Shown: positions 1-9,360, counted from the first letter of the stretch. The stretch: 64,000 nt of DNA from Bacteroidota bacterium (GCA_024279425.1 JAJRRO010000038.1:1-64000), one strand, 5' to 3'. The notes: generated by a model not told the origin, from the letters alone. Made by a program: numbers and translations.

Positions 1-147
1 CCATTTCCGCCAATCTTCTTGCCAATCAATAAAATTATGATTCAACACCAAGGCACTGACCGAAAATATAATGATGAATGGACTTATAAACAGACCAGTA
101 TGGAAATGAATCTCCTTTATTATTTTATAGTATTTTTTCATGTTCAT
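1..147 (-). CDS. PepSY-associated membrane protein, N-terminus (partial)
   Basis: The minus strand reads from an ATG at 147 and stays open to the window edge, giving 49 residues. They begin MNMKKYYKIIKEIHFHTGLF, followed by a hydrophobic helix (ISPFIIIFSVSALVL) and NHNFIDW. A charged KxxxxIHxHxGL segment just before the first helix is characteristic of PepSY-associated TM proteins, which are often linked to iron uptake or reductase functions. The rest lies outside the window. The next gene upstream on this strand is a PhnA-like fragment. The family call rests on one helix and its flank, so it is moderate. Confidence 0.6.
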   Translation of the reverse strand, partial: MNMKKYYKIIKEIHFHTGLFISPFIIIFSVSALVLNHNFIDWQEDWRKW

Positions 148-213
148 GCTTTGGTTGAACCTATTATGGCAATTGCATATAACTGGAATTCTGTGCAGCT
201 GTAGCCCATTTTT

Positions 214-414
214 TCATAAAAATAGTTGATCATAAGTTGGTATTAGCGGAACAGATCGAGTTTTACAATTTATTTTGACAAGGGAGTTGTAGTGGATGAG
301 CCGGTCAAAGTGAACTTTTAAATCTTCGATAGCTTTACAAAGCTCACATTGCCCATCACTTCTGGCATATATTTCCTTTTTTATCTTCATAATTTCTATC
401 AATTTAGATTGCAC
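214..414 (-). pseudogene. PhnA-like zinc-ribbon fragment
   Basis: A 66-residue frame whose first half carries ARSDGQCELC followed by DLKVHF. This matches SRSDSKCELC ... GLKVYE at the N-terminus of the full PhnA protein at 15839-16423. After about residue 40 the resemblance fades and the second CxxC of the zinc ribbon is not recognisable; only one Cys remains in NCKT. The full gene has 194 residues. It is most likely a truncated paralogue; a short functional protein is possible. An internal ATG at 390 would remove the overlap with the DUF2490 gene upstream. Confidence 0.5.
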
Positions 415-1130
415 GAAACAGTCGTTTGTAAAATATGATTGGTGATAAGTCTATTATTGCCGCTTTTTAGACCTATGTTATGATATCCCATTCCCATTCG
501 TATCTTAGAAGTTATAGGATAGCCTAATCCTAAATAAAACCAGTTCTGGTTGAAAGATTTTGGTCGAATTCCTTTGTCCAGATTGATAAAGAGTTCATCA
601 AAAATTTGGAGCGAAATACTTTTTGTCCCGCTCAGTTTAATTAGAGGCCTTGTTAAAGTAAAGCGATAGCGAAACCGATTATTATAGCTTGTACCTTTGA
701 TGCTATAAACACCCACAGAAGGTTGAACTATCTTATCGATAAAACGCTCTTCCAATCGAAACCGATGCTTAAATTTTAACCGTTTACCGGCATGGCTCAA
801 CTGTACTTCTTCCCATATGTTATATTCGTTCGCATTGATAGGCGTACTAAAATCTGAAAACGAATAATTTCGAATATAGCTGTAGCCCAAAGAGAAATCA
901 TAAATCTCGTCAGGCTTGTAATGCACCGAGGGTCTTATCATCAATTGTTCCCAATCTTTCAAGAAATTGGTTCGTCTAAAGTGAAACTCAGATTTTATAT
1001 AAAATGATTTATTAAATGTCATTTTGGGTACAATACTATTCCAAGAACTATAATGACTGTTCTTTGTCTCTTGTGCACAAACTAGATTGAACATTAGCAG
1101 GAGCAGCAAGACTATATAAATATTTTTCAT
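399..1130 (-). CDS. DUF2490 family outer-membrane-like protein
   Basis: About 243 residues starting at MKNIYIV (ATG at 1130); an upstream in-frame ATG at 1160 would put ten extra residues before the signal peptide, so 1130 is preferred. A hydrophobic signal peptide ends near VCAQ. The body is rich in alternating aromatic beta strands with paired basic/aromatic residues (HFRRTNF, FKHRFRLEERF), as in DUF2490, a Bacteroidota family predicted to form a small outer-membrane beta barrel. The function of the family is unknown. The 3' end slightly overlaps the longest form of the PhnA-like fragment. The upstream neighbour (SulP) is on the same strand but about 145 bases away. Confidence 0.75.
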   Translation of the reverse strand: MKNIYIVLLLLLMFNLVCAQETKNSHYSSWNSIVPKMTFNKSFYIKSEFHFRRTNFLKDWEQLMIRPSVHYKPDEIYDFSLGYSYIRNYSFSDFSTPINANEYNIWEEVQLSHAGKRLKFKHRFRLEERFIDKIVQPSVGVYSIKGTSYNNRFRYRFTLTRPLIKLSGTKSISLQIFDELFINLDKGIRPKSFNQNWFYLGLGYPITSKIRMGMGYHNIGLKSGNNRLITNHILQTTVSCNLN

Positions 1131-1276
1131 TTCTATCAAGAAAAAAAAGCCATAAAACAACAGAAAAGAAGTTTATCTTGGGGGACAAGGATAAGCTATC
1201 TCCTCCCACTAACCGCGTTGTTCTATGGCTAATCATGTAACAATGTTTATTATTTTATCGAAAACTCTTTTCTAAC

Positions 1277-3448
1277 CTATATAACAGAAACAATATGTTC
1301 TGTATGGGCAATAATCGATTCGATTTCATCAATGTTCAGTAGTTTGTCTTCTAAATGAATGAGCAAATCTTCTCCATTACCACTCATAAACATAGTACCG
1401 TGGGTTTGCAAATAGGACATTAGCTCGTCATTGAAAAGTTGACGCACTTTTTCCTCCGCGTCGCCTGCATGAACTGCATAATGTTTCGAGAACTTTGGAA
1501 AGTTGGCAAAATTGATGTCGTTGTGATCAAAAACATCTTTAAGGGCCTCCAAGAAATCTTTCCTCTGTAGATAAAATTTGGGAACTTCAGATATTCCAGA
1601 AACTTTGATTGCAGTTACCCTGTCAATATCTGCTGTTATTTCTGTGCCTGTTTTTGTTGTAATATCAGCTATCTGGTAAGTCATCCCATTTTTTTGGTAT
1701 TTAATGACATTATCAATGGATAAAATTTGTTTTCGGATGGTAAAATGGTAGAACTCCCATTCACTATAATCATCCAACTTGGTAATGAATTTGTGGTTTT
1801 TCGCAATTGAAAACGAAAGTAATTGTAACGTTCTTGCCGAAATGTCCAGATCTTTTAATGTCGTTCGATTTTTTTTGTCTCGCGCGGCCAAAGGATGTTG
1901 TGAAACAGGATTTAAGCTTTCAATGTTCTCGATTCTTACCTCCTTTCCATTCATTTTGGCGATACGGGCATAATCCTCAAAATGTTCCATTACCGTATGA
2001 TCCACAAAGGTTGCCTTAGTAAAATCAAGAACCAATTGATTATACTTTTGTGTACCTGAGTCCATTTTCTTTTTTAAAGATAGGTAGTTCGAAAAAATCT
2101 GTGACCCTTTAAGGTGAATGGTCTTCACTTCATTTTGGACATTTATGGAAAGCTGTGATTTAAACAGTTCTTTGACTTTGGTGCCCTTAAAAAGAAGCAG
2201 TATGTATTTGAACAAAATACCAATAACTATTCCAATGATTAAATCTGTGGCTAAAACGGCAATTAGTGTTACAACAAAAATTTCAAATTCCATTAAACCA
2301 ATTTGATACATATGTTTAAACTCCTTTGGCGAGGCCAGCCTAAACCCTGTAAAAACAAGCATTGCAGCTAAAGCAGAAATAGGAATCATCTCGATTACGG
2401 TTACACCAATAAGTAAATAAATGAGAAGGAACCCGCCATGAAAGAAATTTGCCCATTGGGTTTTCGCTCCGTTATTCACATTTGCTGAAGAACGGACAAT
2501 TTCAGAAATCATCGGAAGTCCACCAATCAATGCTGAAAGTGAAGAACCCGCCCCCATAGCAATTAAATCTTTGTTCAAATTCGAACTTCTTTTATAGGGG
2601 TCAATACTGTCTACCGCCTTTGCGCTTAAGAGACTTTCTATGGCTGAAACCAAAGCAAAACCTATAACTGCTATCCAAAATGCGGATTCGCCAATTTTAG
2701 CAAAAGAGGGTAATTGAAAACCACCTTCCCCAAACAAGTTATGTGGCATTTCTACCATTGCCAAATTCTCAGTACCCAAGAATATGGCTGCTGGTATGGT
2801 AAATATAAGTACCCACATTGGGGCAGGAATCATTTTGATGAATTTTATCTTTAGAAGGGGGTGAACAATTAAAATCGTCAGAGAAATTAAAGCAATGGTC
2901 AGCGCATAAGAATTCAATTCAGTAAACGCATGTGGAATATCCGCAGCCACTTCCAAAATTTCTCCTTTGGGAGAAGGTGCTCCGATTGCTGGAAAGAATT
3001 GTTTGATAATAATGATAATACCAATTGCGGCCAACATGCCATGGACGGCTGCCGAAGGGAAGAAGTCTCCGACTTTACCTACTTTTAGCAAACCGAAAAG
3101 TACCATAATCAATCCGCCAATAACAATAGCTCCTAAAGCGTGAGGATATCCGGCGTAACCAGCTTCAGCTCCTGCACCACCCATAGCTTCTGCCGCACCT
3201 AGCGTAATTACTATCAATCCTGCGGCCGGTCCACTAATAGTTACAAATGTCCCAGATATTCTTGAGGCAATCAAACCACCTACAATAGCAGCTATTAACC
3301 CTGCTAATGGCGGAACACCCGAAGCAATGGCAATACCCAAACATAAGGGCAGGGCTATCAAGGAAACACTAAATCCTGATACTAAATCGTCTTTGAAATG
3401 GGCTTTTAAACCCGTGATTCCTTTTTTTGGTATTTCTCTATTTTTCAT
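1277..3448 (-). CDS. SulP/SLC26 family anion permease with STAS and extra C-terminal domain
   Basis: 723 residues. Residues about 15-420 form the multi-helix SulP transporter core (LPLCLGIAIASGVPPLAGL, SGPAAGLIVITLG, AIESLLSAKAVD). Residues about 430-530 look like a STAS domain (LVLDFTKATFVDHTVMEHFE). SulP proteins move anions such as sulfate or bicarbonate across the inner membrane. It lies 48 bases downstream of dabB on the same strand, so bicarbonate uptake is the likely role (inference from context). Most bacterial SulP proteins end after STAS; here about 190 more residues follow, ending in a mixed alpha/beta segment (FANFPKFSKHY ... LLIHLEDKLLNIDEIESII) that I cannot assign. Confidence 0.85.
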   Translation of the reverse strand: MKNREIPKKGITGLKAHFKDDLVSGFSVSLIALPLCLGIAIASGVPPLAGLIAAIVGGLIASRISGTFVTISGPAAGLIVITLGAAEAMGGAGAEAGYAGYPHALGAIVIGGLIMVLFGLLKVGKVGDFFPSAAVHGMLAAIGIIIIIKQFFPAIGAPSPKGEILEVAADIPHAFTELNSYALTIALISLTILIVHPLLKIKFIKMIPAPMWVLIFTIPAAIFLGTENLAMVEMPHNLFGEGGFQLPSFAKIGESAFWIAVIGFALVSAIESLLSAKAVDSIDPYKRSSNLNKDLIAMGAGSSLSALIGGLPMISEIVRSSANVNNGAKTQWANFFHGGFLLIYLLIGVTVIEMIPISALAAMLVFTGFRLASPKEFKHMYQIGLMEFEIFVVTLIAVLATDLIIGIVIGILFKYILLLFKGTKVKELFKSQLSINVQNEVKTIHLKGSQIFSNYLSLKKKMDSGTQKYNQLVLDFTKATFVDHTVMEHFEDYARIAKMNGKEVRIENIESLNPVSQHPLAARDKKNRTTLKDLDISARTLQLLSFSIAKNHKFITKLDDYSEWEFYHFTIRKQILSIDNVIKYQKNGMTYQIADITTKTGTEITADIDRVTAIKVSGISEVPKFYLQRKDFLEALKDVFDHNDINFANFPKFSKHYAVHAGDAEEKVRQLFNDELMSYLQTHGTMFMSGNGEDLLIHLEDKLLNIDEIESIIAHTEHIVSVI

Positions 3449-3496
3449 TTTATGCGATTATTTATGTTTTACTTTATTTTTTGAATTCTAGCTGAT

Positions 3497-5365
3497 TTAT
3501 GAAGACCTATTGGCAAACTCATGGTATCCTTTTTTATGCTTGCCCAAAAACAGTCTGGAATAAATCCTAAAAATGACCAGACCGTCTAGAATGAGATTCA
3601 GTACCATTAAGAGCAACAGAGGAAATTGGTTTTCGTGAATATGACCTAACATTAAATCCTCGCCTATGAACGTAGGTGTGATTGGGAAACCTGCCATGGC
3701 AAGACAGGCTATTACGAACAAAAATGCCAAGCGTGGATACTCAAAGGAGTGCCCCTGAAACTGGTTTAGGGAAACATCCTCGCCCTTTTTCTTTAATCTC
3801 AAAATGATCCATACCCCTAAGGCAGCTGCTAAAATTATTCCACTGAGAAAGATGTGAATTTGGTTAAAATCGAATTCCTCGTTAAAACCAAAAGCCAGGG
3901 AAAGGTATAATTGGTTCATTAAAATCAATAACCAACTTGATAGTACCGAATCGCGTTCCACAAAAGATTTAAGAATGAGTACCAGACCCAAACCTGCATA
4001 AGCCTCGGGCAGATAGTGCAATAGGGGCTCTGGCAATATCTCTTGGTTGTACACCGTGTAGAGCCCAACAATGAAGAGCGGAACTGTCATAAATAGAAGC
4101 GATTTGGTGCTAATAAAACGAAAAGCGTTCCCGGTTTTCTTTAAAGGATTCCATAAAAAACGATACATAAACGTATCCAGATTGAATTCTTTAATGGACA
4201 GGATATAAATAGATAGTTTTATTTTACTCCAGAAACCATTGGTGCTCTGTGGTTCTGGCGGTACAAAATGAAAAAGTTGTTCATGAATACGATAGCCCAA
4301 CACCGAGGGCGAAAGTAGTAGCTGGTACGACCTGAAAAAAGCATTGGAAGCAAAATGAAATATGGCAAACCAATAAAAGCCTAAGGCTACCTCGATAAAC
4401 ATAAACCCTATCTGAGCAATTGATGAATATGCGATTTGCGTTTTGATAGATGATTGCACTCTTGAAGTCAAAGTGGCCATTATACAGGTAATTAGGCCAA
4501 TTACACCGATCAAGATGCGGAAGGTTATGTTTTCCTCCCAAAAAGGGGCGGTACGTATCATCAAAAAGACTCCAATATGAACGGATAGGGAGCCGTAAAA
4601 AATAGCACTTGACGTAGTAGGGCCTTCCATGGCTCTTGGCAACCATGATGAAAAAGGAAATTGTGCCGATTTTACAATGGCGGCGATCAAAATGAACCCT
4701 GGAATCGCAAACTGATAGAAGGTCTCATTAAGGATATGTGACTCAGAACCCTGAAAGCCTTCAAAGTCAAAGAAGCTGATACTACGTCCAAAATAGTGAT
4801 GGGTAACCCATATTGCAAGTAACAGGGCTATATCGGCCACCCGATACAAGGAAACGACCTTTAGAGCATTCTTTACCGGAAGATAGCGCTCCCTATAGAA
4901 CCCGATCAAAAAGAAGGAAGTTACCCCCAATACTTCCCATCCAACAAAAAGAGTTTCTAGATTGTCAGCCAATAAAACTAACATTAGCCCTGAATAGAAG
5001 AATTTAATGTTATTAAAAAAGCGTTTATATCCCTTTTCACGATGGATATAGTTTTTGCTAAAAACTACAATGATTCCCGTAAGAAAAGTCGCGATTAGCA
5101 TATAAGCCAGTCCGTAACCATCTAAGAACAAGCTAAGGCCCAAATCGGTTTCACTCGAATGATAAAGAATAGGTCCAGCAAAACGCATATGTTCAAAACC
5201 GTTGTAGATATAGACGATAAGAAGGATAATTAGTATGACGAAATTTAATAATACACCCAGTACCGATGTGGTATATATTGCTTTTTCATCTTTGTTTGAA
5301 AAGCTAAATCCTACCAATAAGGATATTAACGGGGCAATAAGTAAAATAGGTAACAATGCATTCAT
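3497..5365 (-). CDS. dabB: Inorganic carbon transporter subunit DabB (NuoL/MrpA-like)
   Basis: 622 residues of mostly membrane helices related to NADH dehydrogenase subunit L and Mrp antiporter subunits (ETLFVGWEVLGVTSFFLIGFY, KSAQFPFSSWLPRAMEGPTTSSAIFYGS). The conserved Glu of GWE and the Lys of KSAQFPF belong to the proton channel of this superfamily. Its immediate neighbour upstream is dabA, with three bases between stop and start. The pairing of a NuoL-like protein with a DUF2309 protein defines the DAB inorganic-carbon accumulation system, in which DabB is the cation-driven membrane subunit. No other nuo or mrp genes are nearby, which argues against a complex I role. Confidence 0.9.
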   Translation of the reverse strand: MNALLPILLIAPLISLLVGFSFSNKDEKAIYTTSVLGVLLNFVILIILLIVYIYNGFEHMRFAGPILYHSSETDLGLSLFLDGYGLAYMLIATFLTGIIVVFSKNYIHREKGYKRFFNNIKFFYSGLMLVLLADNLETLFVGWEVLGVTSFFLIGFYRERYLPVKNALKVVSLYRVADIALLLAIWVTHHYFGRSISFFDFEGFQGSESHILNETFYQFAIPGFILIAAIVKSAQFPFSSWLPRAMEGPTTSSAIFYGSLSVHIGVFLMIRTAPFWEENITFRILIGVIGLITCIMATLTSRVQSSIKTQIAYSSIAQIGFMFIEVALGFYWFAIFHFASNAFFRSYQLLLSPSVLGYRIHEQLFHFVPPEPQSTNGFWSKIKLSIYILSIKEFNLDTFMYRFLWNPLKKTGNAFRFISTKSLLFMTVPLFIVGLYTVYNQEILPEPLLHYLPEAYAGLGLVLILKSFVERDSVLSSWLLILMNQLYLSLAFGFNEEFDFNQIHIFLSGIILAAALGVWIILRLKKKGEDVSLNQFQGHSFEYPRLAFLFVIACLAMAGFPITPTFIGEDLMLGHIHENQFPLLLLMVLNLILDGLVIFRIYSRLFLGKHKKGYHEFANRSS

Positions 5366-5368
5366 TTT

Positions 5369-7912
5369 TTAATTTTTATCAGGATAAATATGAACTGGAA
5401 TATTTTCTTTCGTAGTATCGATGATGTGGTTGGTCTTCATTTCTTCGGCTGTTTCTATTACTTTTAGAATATCATCGGTTTCCAAGATTTTAGATATGGG
5501 TTCGTACAAAACAAAAGCTCCATCCTGAAAATGATAGAGATTACCATCCTCTGGTGAAATAGCCAAAAGATGCAACCAACCTTTATCAAACCAATCGTAC
5601 ATTTCCTTTGATGACTTAATGGTTTTTAATACGATTTCAGGCCGATGCTCCACCATCATCAATAGACGCACGGGATCGTGGTTCTCTATCATTTGAAGGG
5701 GCAGCCCTGGCCGTAGGTCGCCATCACTACTGTTGGCTACACCAATGAGACCCATCACATTATGGGGCAGTTTGGTACCCGCACCCATTTTCTCGATATC
5801 CATCCTTGAAAAGTAATATTCCAGATTAATCCCACCGCATACCGCTGGTAAAGGGCTTAACACCTGTAATAAGACTTCTCCATCGGGGTCAGTTCGATAG
5901 TCATAGGATTGTAAGAAGGCCCTACGATCCAGAAAAAGACCTTTGATTTTTTCTCTTGAGCCTACATGGCATAACGCATTGGATCCATGCCCCAATTCTG
6001 GTCGTGGCTCGAAATAAGAAACCGACCTTTTTTTGATTTCGTTTCGTATGTGTTTGATGTCCTTTGAGATATCAATAGAAGCAAACCTTCTAGCTCTTTC
6101 TTTGGCATTGATATCGAGGGCATTTTCAAAGGTTTTTCTATGTAGTCTATGTTGTCTTTCATTCTCCGAAAACAGTATTTCTTCATCGTAGAATCCTATT
6201 TCATCACTTGCCGTATCGTGCATGGCGGGAATAAATTGAGTTTTGTCTGGAATGATTATCCCTTTGGTCTCCAAAATCACCCGCACCTTTGAATGATTGG
6301 CCATAAAGGTAAAAACCCGGGCATTGACAGCTCCTGGTCTACCACTACAAGCCCCGCAATCATGGGCACCATGATGTGGATTGTTTGCACTACTACTGCC
6401 ATGAGCCACTACATATACCAAATCAGTAAAGTGATCTACCAAGCCTACGCCCTTCAATAGCGATTCCACAATGTCAGCCATCTCTTCGATTTGATATCCC
6501 ACTTGAAGCCCATTTTCTTTTTCATTGGGGTCACTGTTTTCGACTTTCAATTTCCCATTAATATCCATGTGGGAAAAAGCATCCGCGATGTCTGGCCTCA
6601 TTTTTGGGCTGAACAGATCACGTATCATTCGAAAACCAGACCATAATCCTAATGCCATAGCATACAAAAAGCCTTTGAAAAAAGTATGGGACTGTTTGGA
6701 GTGTAGAACCTCATGACCTCGCTCCTTTGACACCTCGATCTCCTTGATAAGATGTTTTGGAGTAATGGTAACCGGACAATTTTTTTCATAGAACTGTGCC
6801 TTGTAAGGCTGAAAATAAATAGCCGCTCCGTAAAACCCCGGGGCACCAAGTGTTTCACATTTAGGGTCTACATATTCCAAATGTCTACGTAAGGAACATT
6901 CTCGGTCATCCACACAGAAAAGGGCTTGAAAACTCTGTTTCTCCCTTGGAGGTATCCGGTTGGTCTTTGCCAAATGTCCTACACCGCTCAACACTTCATC
7001 GTAGTAATCCCACTCAAAGGCTTCTTGCCATAATTTTAGAATGTCTTGTAGTTCTTCTTGTTCTACCTTGGCAAAGTAACTTTCTGCATGGTCCTGATAA
7101 CCTACTGCCAAGGGCTTCCAATGCTTACCCAAAGTCTTGTTCAACGCATCTATTTCCATTAGGAGTTCTAATAGAATAAAATCTTTCAGATGGATTTTTT
7201 TTCGATAGAACAGGGTCTCTGGTGTACCTTCTATAGCGGCAACAAGCCCACTCCATCCCTTGTGTGCAAATTGCTGGTCAAAAAGATAATTTTCATAATA
7301 GGAAGCATTCCCTACCAGAATTTCAAGTAATTTTTCGATGGATAAGTCTTGAGAAAACAGTAGGGTCTTCGCTCTTTTTGTCTTAAAGAAACTGGTCATA
7401 CTATTTTCCTCAAGAATCTTGACGGCGTTAATTAATCCCTTATCCTCAAAGGGAAAATGCCATATGGCTATACCTTGGTCCAGATAACTTCCAATAATGC
7501 GGAAAAGTAAGGGCTGTACAAGGTCGTCTAGATTAACCTTGTATTGGTCTTTCCATTTTTCCCTGAGCCTTCCTATTCTTGGATTATATTCATGCTTATA
7601 AGAGCCGGATAACATTTTCTGTCGGTATTTTTGCAGATTTAATGTTCCTTTTTGTTGTACGATTACCCTATCTATGATATCCATTCGAATCCGTCCTTGG
7701 CCGTGTAACTTTCGATATTCATTCAGGTTGAATGTTACCTGAATGCCAAAAATCTTGGAAGCACTAAAAATTCCATCAAAGAATTCCTTGTCCTGAAAAC
7801 TATGAAGGGAGTTGTGATGTACAAAATCTTTCAGCGTAAGCTGTGATGGAAGATAATGTGAAAGGTGTTCAAGGGTATGCCCCTCGTTAAAAAGAATGTC
7901 AGTTGTTTCCAT
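5369..7912 (-). CDS. dabA: Inorganic carbon transporter subunit DabA (DUF2309)
   Basis: 847 residues, full length for the family. DabA is a carbonic-anhydrase-like cytoplasmic subunit that binds zinc and is thought to hydrate CO2 vectorially when coupled to DabB. The expected residues are present: Cys333 and Asp335 in LFCVDDREC, His504 in VVAHGSSS and Cys519 in HDCGAC. The spacings (2 and 15 residues) match those of the characterised zinc site in Halothiobacillus DabA (C351, D353, H524, C539). It is the first gene of the dabA-dabB-SulP run. The ATG at 7912 is preceded by about 150 bases without a gene, which probably hold the promoter. Confidence 0.92.
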   Translation of the reverse strand: METTDILFNEGHTLEHLSHYLPSQLTLKDFVHHNSLHSFQDKEFFDGIFSASKIFGIQVTFNLNEYRKLHGQGRIRMDIIDRVIVQQKGTLNLQKYRQKMLSGSYKHEYNPRIGRLREKWKDQYKVNLDDLVQPLLFRIIGSYLDQGIAIWHFPFEDKGLINAVKILEENSMTSFFKTKRAKTLLFSQDLSIEKLLEILVGNASYYENYLFDQQFAHKGWSGLVAAIEGTPETLFYRKKIHLKDFILLELLMEIDALNKTLGKHWKPLAVGYQDHAESYFAKVEQEELQDILKLWQEAFEWDYYDEVLSGVGHLAKTNRIPPREKQSFQALFCVDDRECSLRRHLEYVDPKCETLGAPGFYGAAIYFQPYKAQFYEKNCPVTITPKHLIKEIEVSKERGHEVLHSKQSHTFFKGFLYAMALGLWSGFRMIRDLFSPKMRPDIADAFSHMDINGKLKVENSDPNEKENGLQVGYQIEEMADIVESLLKGVGLVDHFTDLVYVVAHGSSSANNPHHGAHDCGACSGRPGAVNARVFTFMANHSKVRVILETKGIIIPDKTQFIPAMHDTASDEIGFYDEEILFSENERQHRLHRKTFENALDINAKERARRFASIDISKDIKHIRNEIKKRSVSYFEPRPELGHGSNALCHVGSREKIKGLFLDRRAFLQSYDYRTDPDGEVLLQVLSPLPAVCGGINLEYYFSRMDIEKMGAGTKLPHNVMGLIGVANSSDGDLRPGLPLQMIENHDPVRLLMMVEHRPEIVLKTIKSSKEMYDWFDKGWLHLLAISPEDGNLYHFQDGAFVLYEPISKILETDDILKVIETAEEMKTNHIIDTTKENIPVHIYPDKN

Positions 7913-7926
7913 ATACTTATAACGAT

Positions 7927-7942
7927 GCTACTAGTAAGTAGC
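7927..7942. repeat. Small inverted repeat upstream of dabA
   Basis: GCTACT-AGTA-AGTAGC, perfect 6-base arms around a 4-base spacer, 15 bases upstream of the dabA start. It could be an operator or a 5' leader hairpin. A repeat this short can occur by chance. Confidence 0.3.
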
Positions 7943-8065
7943 TATTAAAATTTATTAAGATAAATATAGGTATCCCCTTATTTTTTGTTCGGTATATTGT
8001 AAAGGGAAGATTTGGCAAGGAGTATCATGCCAAAGTAGACCATATGGTCTATTGTAAAAAAGCTA

Positions 8066-8416
8066 TTAACAATGGAGTTTCAGGGAGCAAAACTGTATAT
8101 ACCTTGGGTTTTTGGGAAGAATAATCCAACCAAAGGTTTTGCACTCGGCTTTTACAAAATGAAAAAATCTTAGGGGTATTGCATTTATTGAAGCTAAGGA
8201 GCTACCGCCAGAAAAACCTCTTAATGTGACAGAGTCATCGTAGGAGTTAGTAGACAATGTTTGTACCTCACGCTCTTCCTCCAACCATTTATCATGTGAT
8301 TCCCTTTGATCAGATTCTTCGGTCTTGCCTTCAAAAATATTTTCCATCAGCGTACTTTCCGAAACCTCGGGTGCTAATAAGAAAATGAATAGTAAACAGA
8401 AGAATTTTAGCTTCAT
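8066..8416 (-). CDS. Small predicted secreted protein, function unknown
   Basis: 116 residues with a good N-terminal signal peptide (MKLKFFCLLFIFLLAPEVSES), then an acidic stretch (EEREVQ) and a C-terminus with three Cys and many aromatic residues. It is not recognised. It is divergent from the Crp/Fnr gene at 8499, with about 80 bases between starts that hold the crp promoter. The signal peptide and sensible placement support a real gene, but no family anchors it. Confidence 0.45.
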   Translation of the reverse strand: MKLKFFCLLFIFLLAPEVSESTLMENIFEGKTEESDQRESHDKWLEEEREVQTLSTNSYDDSVTLRGFSGGSSLASINAIPLRFFHFVKAECKTFGWIILPKNPRYIQFCSLKLHC

Positions 8417-8448
8417 ATTGCAAAATAAGTTGCGAATATATGTAACAT

Positions 8449-8482
8449 TTGTTAAGTATAAAAATAATAAATGTTATATTCG
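8449..8482 (+). promoter_or_regulatory. Flavobacterial-type promoter of the Crp/Fnr gene
   Basis: TTG at 8449-8451 (within ATTTG) and TATATTCG at 8475-8482, separated by 23 bases. This resembles the Bacteroidota sigma-A pattern TTG ... TAnnTTTG with one mismatch. It lies 17 bases before the ATG at 8499. Confidence 0.5.
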
Positions 8483-8498
8483 TGTTGTAATTGTACGC

Positions 8499-9197
8499 AT
8501 GAAAAATTTCTTTAACCAGTTTGATTTTCAAAGTGACCAACTGTTTAATTCTTTGAATTCTACGGAAAAGCAATTGGTTGATATAGTAATGGAAACATTA
8601 TCGATAAAAAAAGGGGCTATGTTGTTTTATGAGGGTGGCATTCCAACAGGTATTTTCCAATTAAAACAGGGTAGGGCAAAGAAATTTAAGCGTGGCTTTA
8701 GCGGTCAAGAACAGATATTTTATATATACACGGCAGATGATGTGTTGGGCCACCATGCTCTGCTAGGAGAGGAGCGGTATCAAGATTCTTGTGAAGCTTT
8801 AGAAGATATGGAAGTGAATTTTATTGCCAAGGATAACTTTTTAATCCTATTGGATGAGATTCCCAGATTAAAACAAGCTGTAATTAAAAATATCAGCCAT
8901 GAATTTGGTGTGTTGGCCAATACCATTGCTGTGCTCGCGCAAAAGGATCAAAATGCACGATTGGCGATTTTTTTGCTGCTCTTAGAACACAGATTCAGCC
9001 CGGATTCTGAAAATTTGAATGGTATCGACTTAAGCCGTGATGATTTCGCCAACCTTATCGGTACTTCAAGGGAAAGTTTGGGAAGAAGTTTAAAACAGTT
9101 TAAGGACGATGGTATTATCAAAACCGAAAAAAGAACTATATATATAACTAACAGAGAAAGGTTACTAGAATTCCTCGATTTAGAGCTAGTTACTTAG
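8499..9197 (+). CDS. Crp/Fnr family transcriptional regulator
   Basis: 232 residues from the ATG at 8499. A longer frame back to 8325 exists but would run through the promoter and the divergent gene. Residues about 20-140 form a cyclic-nucleotide-binding-type beta roll (GAMLFYEGGIPTGIFQLKQG). The C-terminal winged helix includes LSRDDFANLIGTSRESLGRS, the Crp-type recognition helix. No Fnr-like Cys cluster is seen, so a small molecule or redox ligand is unknown. It lies next to the dab operon, which it might regulate (inference). A decayed copy of its C-terminal half occurs at 10450-10638, and the tiny ORF that follows it is duplicated too. Confidence 0.88.
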   Translation: MKNFFNQFDFQSDQLFNSLNSTEKQLVDIVMETLSIKKGAMLFYEGGIPTGIFQLKQGRAKKFKRGFSGQEQIFYIYTADDVLGHHALLGEERYQDSCEALEDMEVNFIAKDNFLILLDEIPRLKQAVIKNISHEFGVLANTIAVLAQKDQNARLAIFLLLLEHRFSPDSENLNGIDLSRDDFANLIGTSRESLGRSLKQFKDDGIIKTEKRTIYITNRERLLEFLDLELVT

Positions 9198-9219
9198 ATT
9201 TTTACTTAAAACAATAAAA

Positions 9220-9360
9220 ATGGCACTATCAAAATCCTATGAATCTAGTGAAGAAAATGCAACAGTTAATTATCTGGATGCCCTAGCCGAGATTGAACAA
9301 CTAGATAAGGTAAGTACTTCAATCCTGACGACTTGCGTAAAAGATAAAAAAGAGGATTAA
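9220..9360 (+). CDS. Tiny ORF, 46 residues, with a degenerate paralogue at 10655
   Basis: ATG 23 bases after the Crp/Fnr stop, ending in TAA at 9360. The protein starts MALSKSYESSEENATVNYLD and continues ALAEIEQLDK, with a charged, less ordered tail. It matches the start of the ORF at 10655 (MTLSKSFESGNVEVTVDYLD). Both copies sit directly behind a Crp/Fnr reading frame. Conserved protein sequence with silent differences suggests both were translated at some time. Function unknown; not recognised as a known family. Confidence 0.5.
   Translation: MALSKSYESSEENATVNYLDALAEIEQLDKVSTSILTTCVKDKKED

Noticed and set aside
8325-8498. Upstream extension of the Crp/Fnr reading frame
   Set aside because: It would include the promoter and overlap the divergent small secreted gene; the family begins at the 8499 ATG.
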